In this document: positions 52,984-59,949 of the stretch, piece after piece | Layout of the letters: each line of letters starts with the position of its first letter | Numbering within the stretch: the stretch's first letter is position 1 | Source: DATKPE01 sp033854175 | GTDB lineage: Bacteria; Bacteroidota; Ignavibacteria; UBA10030; SZUA-254 | Assembly (NCBI GenBank): GCA_033854175.1 | Contig: JAWOKN010000018.1 | Span: 62,001-126,000, forward strand | Reading direction: 5' to 3' | Length of the DNA: 64,000 nucleotides | Notes under the pieces: generated by a model | The model's input: only the letters and a program-made list of their open reading frames with translations | Databases searched by the model: none | Told to the model about the DNA's origin: nothing | Program-made: the position numbers and the translations under genes

Positions 52984-53179
52984 GGCCTTCCATATCTTCT
53001 TTATTGGCCTGTCCGTCCTGACCGCGGCTGGCTTCGGGATCTGGCTGATCGGACAGTATTCAGCCGCCGGCCGGACCATATTTCTGATATCGGCCATCAT
53101 CTCATTCATCGTTGCGTCGGGTCTCGTCGTCTACGGGATCCGCTTTTTAAAAAAATTAAAACACGTCAGTTTCCTATGA
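52973..53179 (+). CDS. Small two-helix membrane protein in the oxidase cluster
   Basis: 68 residues with two hydrophobic stretches (about 8-28 and 35-57) and a basic C-terminus (IRFLKKLKHVSFL). Overlaps both ctaF (11 bases) and the next gene (ATGA), so it is embedded in the oxidase operon. No family name; probably a small oxidase-associated subunit or assembly factor, inferred from position and topology only. Confidence 0.7.
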   Translation: MSLKAFHIFFIGLSVLTAAGFGIWLIGQYSAAGRTIFLISAIISFIVASGLVVYGIRFLKKLKHVSFL

Positions 53180-53481
53180 ACCGGCCTTTTCAGGGTATCC
53201 TTCTTCTCCTTGTATCTAGCATCGTACCACGGGTCGCCGCGGCGTGCCCTGTCTGTTTCGGCGCCAAGGACTCGCCGATGACGTCCGGAATGAACGCGGC
53301 AATCCTCACCATGCTCGGGATAACCGGATCGGTGCTCCTGGCGATCGTCACCACCTTTTTCATACTCTGGAGGAGATACCGACGCCGTCAACTTCAGCTT
53401 TCTCAGGATGCCTATGTCAGCAAGGAAGGAATCCTCCGGAGGAATCACCAAGAGGGAGTTATTGAATGGAACAATATTTAG
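53176..53481 (+). CDS. Small membrane protein with CPVC motif in the oxidase cluster
   Basis: 101 residues: signal sequence, then AACPVCFGAKDSPM (Cys24, Cys27) at the likely mature N-terminus, one transmembrane helix (about 42-65), a basic cytoplasmic tail ending EGVIEWNNI. A CxxC next to the membrane suits metal binding or thiol exchange, consistent with copper delivery to the adjacent subunit II. Start overlaps the previous gene (ATGA) and its end overlaps ctaC by 16 bases. Similar small ACPVCFG proteins are known near oxidases in Bacteroidota from memory; no search could be made. Confidence 0.75.
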   Translation: MNRPFQGILLLLVSSIVPRVAAACPVCFGAKDSPMTSGMNAAILTMLGITGSVLLAIVTTFFILWRRYRRRQLQLSQDAYVSKEGILRRNHQEGVIEWNNI

Positions 53482-54809
53482 GACTGCCACCCGACGGTTC
53501 GGCGCACGGACCGGCTATCGATCACCTGATCGGCCTTGTGCACTGGCTGATGCTCATCCTGTTCGTGGGATGGGGGATATTTTATCTTGTCATCCTCTTC
53601 CGGTTCCGGAAATCACGGAATCCAAAGGCCAATTACTCGGGTGTGAAAAGTCACGTCTCAAGCTATCTTGAAGTGGCGGTTCTCATCGTTGAAGTGATCC
53701 TCCTGGTCGGATTTTCCATACCCCTCTGGTCAAAGCGCGTGGATGCATTCCCCCTGGAAAAAGACGCGACGGTCGTCAGGATTGTCGCAGAACAGTTTGC
53801 CTGGAATGTCCATTATCCCGGGCCCGACGGAAAATTCGGACGGACATCCATCAAACTCATCGATTCGGATAATCCACTCGGACTGGACAGATCCGATCCC
53901 GATGCCAAAGATGATATCACAACCATCAACCAGCTGACCCTCCCCGTCAATAAACCCGTGATCATTCAGCTCAGTACCAAAGACGTCATCCATAGCTTTA
54001 ATCTGCCCGCCTTCAGGGTCAAACAGGACGCGATCCCCGGTCAGCTGATCCCGCTCTGGTTTACACCGGTCAAGACCACCAATCAGATCCGGGAGGAACT
54101 GACAAAAACTTTTTCAGTCTCCGACGTGATGAAAAAGAGCAGAATATTCTCCATGCCCGTGATGGCGAGGCTGACTGTCAAAAGTTCGGATCATATGGAT
54201 GATATGATGGTCATGCAGGATATCAACGACAGTACGGGAAATGCAATCATGTCAAAGGGCGACCGCCTCACGTCCGACAATGTCGCGAAAATAACGACCG
54301 CAGGAAGCGTCGAGGTCACGGCACGCCCCCCCGCGAACCTTGACAAGTATGTTTCCAACGAGGACTATGCGGACTCCGCGGGTCACCCCCTCGTCGCCAA
54401 AAATGATAACCTCACCGAGGATGCCGTCACGAAACTCGTCGCAGGAGGAATCAAGAGCGTTTCTGCCCGGCCGGCAGCCAATATGGACAACTATGTCATC
54501 ATGGATGAGTATAAGGATTCAGGCGGCGCTGCCCTCGCATCAAAGGGGGATGCAGTGTCGGATGACCTGATCTCCAAACTCGCAGCCGCACACATCGGTC
54601 AGGTCAAGGTTTCACTCGCTACTCCCACAGAAATCGCCTGCGCACAACTCTGCGGACTCGGTCATTACAGAATGCGCGGTTATGTCAACATCGTATCCCA
54701 GGGGGAATATGACACGTGGCTCAGTCAGCAGGAAGCATCACTGACACCTCCTGCGGCAGCACCAGACACGAGCCAGACTGCATCGGATTCAACCACATCG
54801 CACAACTGA
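53466..54809 (+). CDS. ctaC: Cytochrome c oxidase subunit II with insertion in the CuA domain
   Basis: 447 residues, far longer than usual (about 220-350). Two transmembrane helices (about 22-45 and 68-88) precede a periplasmic CuA domain: AEQFAWNVHYPG (electron-entry Trp), His176 in DVIHSFNLPAF, and C-AQL-C-GLG-H-YR-M (Cys392, Cys396, His400, Met403). All CuA ligands are present, with Gln394 where Glu is common. Between PLWFTP (about 196-201) and the Cys cluster lie about 190 residues instead of the usual 15-40; these contain three 45-48-residue repeats (see separate feature). ATG has AGAGGGAG upstream. The Cys-rich tail is followed by a Ser/Thr/Ala-rich end. Confidence 0.92.
   Translation: MEQYLGLPPDGSAHGPAIDHLIGLVHWLMLILFVGWGIFYLVILFRFRKSRNPKANYSGVKSHVSSYLEVAVLIVEVILLVGFSIPLWSKRVDAFPLEKDATVVRIVAEQFAWNVHYPGPDGKFGRTSIKLIDSDNPLGLDRSDPDAKDDITTINQLTLPVNKPVIIQLSTKDVIHSFNLPAFRVKQDAIPGQLIPLWFTPVKTTNQIREELTKTFSVSDVMKKSRIFSMPVMARLTVKSSDHMDDMMVMQDINDSTGNAIMSKGDRLTSDNVAKITTAGSVEVTARPPANLDKYVSNEDYADSAGHPLVAKNDNLTEDAVTKLVAGGIKSVSARPAANMDNYVIMDEYKDSGGAALASKGDAVSDDLISKLAAAHIGQVKVSLATPTEIACAQLCGLGHYRMRGYVNIVSQGEYDTWLSQQEASLTPPAAAPDTSQTASDSTTSHN
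54192..54629 (+). repeat. Three tandem repeats inserted in the CuA domain of subunit II
   Basis: Protein repeats at about residues 250-297, 298-344 and 345-388, aligned on D-x-x-G-x-x-[IL]-x-[SA]-K-x-D-x-[LV]-[ST], K-[IL]-x-x-[AG]-[GH]-[SI], and V-x-[AV]-[RS] followed by P-x-A-N-[LM]-D-x-Y-V. An incomplete preceding copy may end at VKSSDHMDDMMVM. The pattern resembles segments with a small barrel-like hybrid fold known from the RNA polymerase beta' subunit; this comparison is from memory. Confidence 0.8.
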
Positions 54810-54823
54810 TACCGGCGGCGACT

Positions 54824-55870
54824 GTGAAAAATTCTGCCTATCTTCACCGTTTCATCATCTTCACGACGTGCTGCACGTTTCTGCTGGTGGTAGCCGGCGG
54901 AATGGTGACAAGCACAGACTCGGGTCTGTCGGTCCCCGACTGGCCGACGACGTACGGTCATTTTATGTTTGCCTTCCCCCTCGATCAGATGGTCGGCGGG
55001 ATTTTTTATGAACACTCGCACCGCATGATCGCATCTTGGGTCGGTTTTCTGACCGTGATCATGGCGATCTGGTTGTGGAAGAAGGAAGAACGGAGGTGGG
55101 TCCGAAACCTTGGCTTCGCTGCCCTCGGCACCGTCATTGCCCAGGGGATCCTGGGCGGCCTGACGGTCCTGTTTCTCCTTCCACCATCGGTCTCGGTAAG
55201 CCATGCCACCCTTGCGCAGACATTTTTCTCCATCATGGTCGCCCTATCGCTCATCACCTCGACGTGGTGGCGATCGCCTCAAGCCAATTCGGGGCCGAAC
55301 GAGAAAACGTTCTCACTTCCGACGATCGCCCTGGCGACATCAATCCTTGTCTATCTCCAGCTGATCATCGGAGCCGTCATGCGCCATACTCACTCCGGTC
55401 TCGCCGTGCCAGATTTCCCGCTCGCGTATGGTCAGGTGTTCCCATCACTGACACCCGAATCCCTTGATTCCTATAACCAGTTACTGCTTCGGATGAATCT
55501 TCGCCTGGCGGCGGACGATCCGATCACCGCACCACAGATTGTGATTCACATGATTCATCGTCTTATCGCCCTTGTCGTCAGCGGCGGAATCATCTGGACC
55601 TCAACGAGGCTCCTCGCGTACAGGCGGAAATCGCGCAGATTGTTCTTCATCGGAATCGCGTTGCTTGTGCTGCTCGCCACACAGATCACACTCGGAGCGC
55701 TGACAGTCCTGACCGCAAAAAATGTCCTCATCGCCACCGCCCATGTCGCCAACGGGGCAGCATTGCTCGCATGTTGCATCATGGCATTTCTCCATTCCGT
55801 CAAACTGTCCGGCATCAGAGTACATCATAATCCCCGGGTGGCCCTGACCATGAAGGAGGCCGCTGCATGA
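54824..55870 (+). CDS. ctaA: Heme A synthase (CtaA/COX15)
   Basis: Oxidises heme O to heme A for the oxidase. 348 residues with about eight transmembrane helices in two homologous halves; visible VAGGMVTSTDSGLSVPDWPTTYG (in parts: GGMVTSTDSGLSVPDWP), EHSHRMIASWVGF, RHTHSGLAVPDFP and IHMIHRLIALVV, giving the paired histidines that bind hemes. I use the GTG at 54824; upstream in-frame sequence lies within ctaC and has no membrane character. Gap of 14 bases after ctaC. Overlaps ctaB by 4 bases. Confidence 0.93.
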   Translation: MKNSAYLHRFIIFTTCCTFLLVVAGGMVTSTDSGLSVPDWPTTYGHFMFAFPLDQMVGGIFYEHSHRMIASWVGFLTVIMAIWLWKKEERRWVRNLGFAALGTVIAQGILGGLTVLFLLPPSVSVSHATLAQTFFSIMVALSLITSTWWRSPQANSGPNEKTFSLPTIALATSILVYLQLIIGAVMRHTHSGLAVPDFPLAYGQVFPSLTPESLDSYNQLLLRMNLRLAADDPITAPQIVIHMIHRLIALVVSGGIIWTSTRLLAYRRKSRRLFFIGIALLVLLATQITLGALTVLTAKNVLIATAHVANGAALLACCIMAFLHSVKLSGIRVHHNPRVALTMKEAAA

Positions 55871-56799
55871 ACAGCGATGCCAAAATTCTGGATCAGAGCG
55901 TCGCACGCCCCAGGATAAAGATCCTTGAGTTCATCGAACTCATGAAACCCGAATTGACCGGTCTTTCGGTCATGACCGCACTCTGCGGGTATTACCTCGG
56001 TTCCGGGGCCTCGTTCGATCTGACGATGTTCTTCCATATGGCTCTGGGGACACTCCTCATCGGCGGAGGGGCCGGAGCACTGAACCAGTATGTCGAACGC
56101 GATCTCGACGCATTAATGCGGAGAACCGAACGCCGCCCCCTTCCGTCCGGGCGAATGATGCCTTCGGAAGCGCTCGCCTTCGGACTGATCGTTTCATTTC
56201 TGGGTATGATTGAACTGACCGTCTTTACAAACTTTCTCACGGGATTTCTCGGTGCGTTGACATGGTCCACATATTTGTTCCTCTACACTCCGCTGAAGCG
56301 GATAACACCGTTGTCGACTGTCATCGGTGGCATCCCCGGTGCGATACCCCCGATGATGGGATGGACCGCAGCCCGCGGATCTCTTTCCGCGGAAAGCTGG
56401 ATTCTGTTCGGCATCCTGTTCTTCTGGCAGATGCCCCACTTTTTCTCGCTTGCATGGATGTATCGGAAAGATTATGCCAAGGCGGGGTTCAGGATCCTGA
56501 CAGTGACCGACGAAAAAGGCACCCGCACCAGCAAACAAATTCTTGTGTACAGTATCGGTTTATTACCGGTGAGCATAGCTCCGACTTTGATGAAAATGAC
56601 AGGTGTCCAAACGTTATTTTTTGCAATTGCTCTTGGAATGGTCTTCCTCGTCTATGCATCCTTCATGCTGAAATTTTCCCTCAGCCCGCAGCCATATGCA
56701 GTAAAGAAAGTCAACCAGTATACCCGCCGCCTGTTCTTCTCATCACTCGTCTATCTTCCGGTTTTGATGGTTGTGATGGCGCTGGATAAGGTCTCGTAA
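55867..56799 (+). CDS. ctaB: Protoheme IX farnesyltransferase (heme O synthase)
   Basis: 310 residues, UbiA-family membrane prenyltransferase with about nine helices. Asp-rich NQYVERDLDALMRRTERRPLPSGRM motif (in parts: NQYVERDLDALMRRT, RRPLPSG) binds the Mg-farnesyl diphosphate, and FWQMPHFFSLAWMYRKDY (in parts: FWQMPHFFSLAW) is characteristic. Converts heme B to heme O, the substrate of CtaA. ATGA overlap with ctaA. Lies at the end of the core cox genes; a 139-base gap then precedes the ABC genes. Confidence 0.95.
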   Translation: MNSDAKILDQSVARPRIKILEFIELMKPELTGLSVMTALCGYYLGSGASFDLTMFFHMALGTLLIGGGAGALNQYVERDLDALMRRTERRPLPSGRMMPSEALAFGLIVSFLGMIELTVFTNFLTGFLGALTWSTYLFLYTPLKRITPLSTVIGGIPGAIPPMMGWTAARGSLSAESWILFGILFFWQMPHFFSLAWMYRKDYAKAGFRILTVTDEKGTRTSKQILVYSIGLLPVSIAPTLMKMTGVQTLFFAIALGMVFLVYASFMLKFSLSPQPYAVKKVNQYTRRLFFSSLVYLPVLMVVMALDKVS

Positions 56800-56938
56800 A
56801 ACCTGCGTCAGCAAAATTCAAAAACCCGTGCACCCGTGCACTTGTCTTCAACGGCTGATCACAGGGGAACACTGACCGGCCGGTATCTTTTTCAGATGAA
56901 CGAAAAAATTCTTATTTTTGTGGCAATCCGTGTACAGA

Positions 56939-57883
56939 ATGGATACGATCATTCAGGCTGAGAATATCACCCACCGCTACCCGCAGACGCGGCGCCAAAA
57001 GGTACCCGTCACCGCGGTGAACAGGGTGTCGTTCAGCGTCCCGCGGGGGGAGATATTTTGCCTCCTCGGTCCCAACGGCAGCGGTAAGAGTACACTGTTC
57101 CGGATTCTCTCGACAATGCTCCGGCCCACGGAGGGTTCCGTGATGATCAACGGTTTCCCCCTCTCAACACAGCGGCAACTCATCCGCCGGTCGATCGGTG
57201 TCGTTTTCCAGCGCCCAAGCCTGGATCTCAAGCTCACCGTAAGGGAAAATCTCCTTCATCAGGGGCACCTGTATAACCTCCGAGGGGCGGATCTCCGCAC
57301 CCGCATCGCCGCCGCACTCGAGAATGTCGGACTTTCAGAATCAGGGGATGAACTCGTCGAGCATCTCTCGGGCGGCAATCAGCGGCGGGTCGAACTGGCA
57401 AAATCGCTTCTTCATGCACCGGCAGTGCTTATTCTGGACGAGCCCAGTACCGGGCTTGATCCCGTGGCACGGAAGGAATTCGGCCTCAGACTTCAGAAAC
57501 TCTCCCGGCAGGAGAACGTGACCGTGCTCCTGACAACGCATATTCTGGACGAGGCGGATTTGTGCGACCGGATCGGCATCATGGACAGGGGGGCGATGAT
57601 TGCCTGCGATTCACCTGCAAGCCTCAAACAGGAAATCGGCGGTGACGTCATCACCGTGCAGACATCATCCCCCGACAACATGAGGGATGCCATAGCAAAA
57701 AAATTCGGCGGCGACCCCAAGATCGTCAACGGTTCCGTCCGCGTCGAGCGACGGCAGGGGCATGCATTCCTGCCCGAACTCGTGGAAACCTTCCCGGGAC
57801 AAATCGATACCATCACCCTTTCCAAACCGACGCTCGAAGACGTCTACATCCATCACACAGGTCATAAATTTTCGGACGAATGA
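56939..57883 (+). CDS. ABC-2 exporter ATP-binding protein in oxidase cluster
   Basis: 314 residues from the ATG at 56939. Walker A GPNGSGKST (44-52), signature LSGGNQRRVELAKSLL, Walker B AVLILDEPSTGLDP and switch His in TTHILDEAD, with a C-terminal extension typical of DrrA/CcmA-like exporters. Translationally coupled (ATGA) to a permease. The position between ctaB and SCO suggests a role in oxidase maturation or copper/heme handling, but this is inference; TAnnTTTG-like TATTTTTG just upstream may be its promoter. Confidence 0.9.
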   Translation: MDTIIQAENITHRYPQTRRQKVPVTAVNRVSFSVPRGEIFCLLGPNGSGKSTLFRILSTMLRPTEGSVMINGFPLSTQRQLIRRSIGVVFQRPSLDLKLTVRENLLHQGHLYNLRGADLRTRIAAALENVGLSESGDELVEHLSGGNQRRVELAKSLLHAPAVLILDEPSTGLDPVARKEFGLRLQKLSRQENVTVLLTTHILDEADLCDRIGIMDRGAMIACDSPASLKQEIGGDVITVQTSSPDNMRDAIAKKFGGDPKIVNGSVRVERRQGHAFLPELVETFPGQIDTITLSKPTLEDVYIHHTGHKFSDE

Positions 57884-58683
57884 ATTCTACTCTCTCCTCT
57901 ATACTCCTTGCCTCGTATTCCCTCTGCCGGAGGGAACTTGTGCGGTTTTACAGGCAGAAAAGCCGGATGATCGGCGTCATTGGTTCGCCCTTGATTTTCT
58001 GGTTCCTGATCGGATCGGGATTGACGAACTCATTCCGCCACCCCGGGGATCAGACCGGGATGAACTACCTGGAATATTTTTTCCCCGGAACAATCACACT
58101 GATTATCCTGTTCACCTCAATTTTTTCGACTATCTCCATCATCGAGGACCGGCAGGCGGGTTTTATGCAATCGGTCATCGTCTCACCCGTTTCACGGTCC
58201 GCCATCGTCCTCGGAAAGGTCTCCGGCGGCACGGCGCTGTCGCTCATCCAGGCGGTGATTCTGCTCGTTGTCACACCATTCATCGGGATATCACTGACAC
58301 CACTGTCATTTGTACTCGTCTGTGCAGTTCTCCTCATCCTTTCGTTCGCTCTCACCGGGCTGGGCTTTCTCATCGCATGGAACATGGACTCATCGCAGGG
58401 TTTTCACGCGATCATGAACCTGTTCCTTATTCCGCTGTGGCTGCTCTCGGGAGCCCTCTTTCCCGCATCGGGGGCGGCGGGGTGGCTCGAAACAGTCATG
58501 AAGTTCAATCCGCTCAGTTACGGGATCAATGCCCTGCGCGGTGCCCTCTATTTTACCGATCCCCTGCATGCCGGTGAAACATCCTCCTTTGCGCTGTCGT
58601 TTCTCATCACGCTGATCTTCGCTCTCTCAACATTTGTCATATCAACATTCATGGTCCGGGGTACAGAACATGCGTCCAGGTAA
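57880..58683 (+). CDS. ABC-2 type exporter permease in oxidase cluster
   Basis: 267 residues with about six transmembrane helices; N-terminal LCRRELVRFYRQKSRMIGVIG and the ABC-2 signature region ...LWLLSGALFPASGAAGWL before the final helices fit the DrrB/NatB-like membrane family. Starts in an ATGA overlap with its ATPase and overlaps the SCO gene by 14 bases, so all three are coupled. Substrate unknown. Confidence 0.88.
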   Translation: MNSTLSSILLASYSLCRRELVRFYRQKSRMIGVIGSPLIFWFLIGSGLTNSFRHPGDQTGMNYLEYFFPGTITLIILFTSIFSTISIIEDRQAGFMQSVIVSPVSRSAIVLGKVSGGTALSLIQAVILLVVTPFIGISLTPLSFVLVCAVLLILSFALTGLGFLIAWNMDSSQGFHAIMNLFLIPLWLLSGALFPASGAAGWLETVMKFNPLSYGINALRGALYFTDPLHAGETSSFALSFLITLIFALSTFVISTFMVRGTEHASR

Positions 58684-59287
58684 AACAGTCTATCTCAGCA
58701 TCATCTTCATCGTCCCGTTTTTCCTCGGTGTGGCCCTCCTCGCGTACTGGTACTGGACCGTCAGGATAGAAAAGAAAGCCTTGTTGCCGGATTTCGGAAC
58801 AGTTCCCGAGTTTTCCCTCACCACAGAACACCGCCGGCCGTTTACACACGATGCCCTGACGGGTAAAGTGACGATCGCCGATTTTATTTTCACCGAATGC
58901 GCCGGCTCGTGTCCCGTGATGTCAATGAAAATGGAGGGACTGCAGGATACATTCCGGCTAAACGCGGAGCTCCAGTTTGTCTCCTTTTCCGTCGACCCGG
59001 AAACGGATACACCAGAGGTCCTTGCCCTCTACGCGCAGAACCATCACGCCATCAGGGACAAATGGTTCTTCCTTACGGGTTCAAAAAAGCTTATCACCTC
59101 CATCACAAAGCAAGGATTCCATCTCGGGCTTGACGTTGAAGGGAGTGACGCTATTATCCACAGTCAAAAGTTCGTCCTCATCGATTCTCATGCACATATC
59201 CGGGGCTACTACGACAGTGATGATGACGGCGCAATGAGCCGCCTGGTTCAGGACGCGAGGATTCTGCTCGGCAGGATGTCACCATGA
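58670..59287 (+). CDS. SCO1/SenC-family copper chaperone
   Basis: 205 residues from the ATG at 58670 (inside the permease end). N-terminal membrane anchor (about 9-30), thioredoxin fold with copper-binding Cys77-x3-Cys81 in ECAGSCPVM and the distal ligand His164 in AIIHSQKFVLID. Delivers or reduces copper for the CuA site of subunit II. Location in the oxidase cluster agrees. Ends in ATGA overlap with the DUF420 gene. Confidence 0.93.
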   Translation: MRPGKTVYLSIIFIVPFFLGVALLAYWYWTVRIEKKALLPDFGTVPEFSLTTEHRRPFTHDALTGKVTIADFIFTECAGSCPVMSMKMEGLQDTFRLNAELQFVSFSVDPETDTPEVLALYAQNHHAIRDKWFFLTGSKKLITSITKQGFHLGLDVEGSDAIIHSQKFVLIDSHAHIRGYYDSDDDGAMSRLVQDARILLGRMSP

Positions 59288-59709
59288 TCGGTCTTCTCCC
59301 CTCACTCAACGCGGTCCTGAATTCCTCCAGCGCCCTGCTCCTGGTTATCGGCCACCGTTATATAAAAAAAGGAATTACCCGGCAGCACCGACGGTATATG
59401 ATTTCCGCGTTTGCCGTGTCACTCCTGTTCTTGTGTTCCTACCTCGTGTACCATGCATTCCATGGAACGACACGCTTTTCCGGTGAAGGATGGATTCGGC
59501 CGGTGTATTTTGCCATACTGATCTCCCATACCATTCTGGCTGCAGTCACAGCCCCGCTGGCGATCGTGACCCTCCGGTACGGCCTTAAAGACAATAAAAA
59601 CAAGCACAAACGTATCGCAAAAATCACCTATCCCATCTGGCTCTACGTTTCCGTCACCGGCGTTGTGATCTACCTGATGCTTTACCACTTCTTCCCCTCC
59701 GCACCGTAA
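59284..59709 (+). CDS. DUF420 membrane protein (CtaM-like)
   Basis: 141 residues with four hydrophobic segments and conserved histidines (VYHAFHGTTRFSG, ISHTILAAV, YHFFPSAP). The DUF420/YozB family includes CtaM, needed for maturation of A-type oxidases in Gram-positive bacteria. Coupled to SCO by ATGA. Last gene of the oxidase cluster; the trp promoter follows within 12 bases of its stop, and no terminator was seen between them. Confidence 0.88.
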   Translation: MIGLLPSLNAVLNSSSALLLVIGHRYIKKGITRQHRRYMISAFAVSLLFLCSYLVYHAFHGTTRFSGEGWIRPVYFAILISHTILAAVTAPLAIVTLRYGLKDNKNKHKRIAKITYPIWLYVSVTGVVIYLMLYHFFPSAP

Positions 59710-59720
59710 CTATTTTTCGC

Positions 59721-59749
59721 TTGACATTCAAGGAAATTGTTTGTATTGT
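59721..59749 (+). promoter_or_regulatory. Promoter of the trp operon
   Basis: TTGACA (59721-59726), 17-base spacer, TATTGT (59744-59749). Predicted transcription start near 59756. Confidence 0.75.
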
Positions 59750-59757
59750 ATAGAAGT

Positions 59758-59862
59758 ATGCAACGGTATTCCACACACTACCTCGGTTTCACCAGCTGGC
59801 AATGGCACGTCTGGATCTGGCGAAGAGTGTCTCCTCATAACGGTGGATTAACGATGGCATAA
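59758..59862 (+). CDS. trpL: trp operon leader peptide
   Basis: 34-residue open frame ATG (59758) to TAA (59860-59862), beginning MQRYST and containing WQWHVWIW (residues 14-21), four Trp codons in eight. Together with the alternative hairpins downstream this marks a ribosome-mediated attenuator: ribosomes stall at the Trp codons when charged tRNA-Trp is scarce. The ATG lies within 1-3 bases of the predicted transcription start, so the leader may be translated from a nearly leaderless message, unlike E. coli trpL. Too short to be coding for anything but the leader; the regulatory role is a strong inference. Confidence 0.85.
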   Translation: MQRYSTHYLGFTSWQWHVWIWRRVSPHNGGLTMA

Positions 59863-59902
59863 AATCTTTTTTTGTGGTCTAAAAGCCCTTTCGGATCCGC
59901 CG
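59788..59902 (+). promoter_or_regulatory. Alternative pairing elements of the trp attenuator
   Basis: Segment 1 TTCACC (59788-59793) can pair with GGTGGA (59842-59847). That second segment, as CGGTGGAT (59841-59848), can also pair over eight bases (one G-U) with ATCCGCCG (59895-59902), which is the loop and part of the 3' arm of the terminator. The last pairing would dissolve the terminator when ribosomes stall on the Trp codons. Confidence 0.7.
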
Positions 59903-59921
59903 GAAGGGCTTTTCTGTTTTA
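59881..59921 (+). terminator. trp attenuator (intrinsic terminator)
   Basis: Stem AAAAGCCCTTTCGG (59881-59894) with CCGGAAGGGCTTTT (59900-59913), loop ATCCG, 14 pairs with one wobble, followed by CTGTTTTAT. It lies between the leader stop and the trpE start. Confidence 0.85.
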
Positions 59922-59949
59922 TAGATGCACCTCACGACATCCAGGCACA

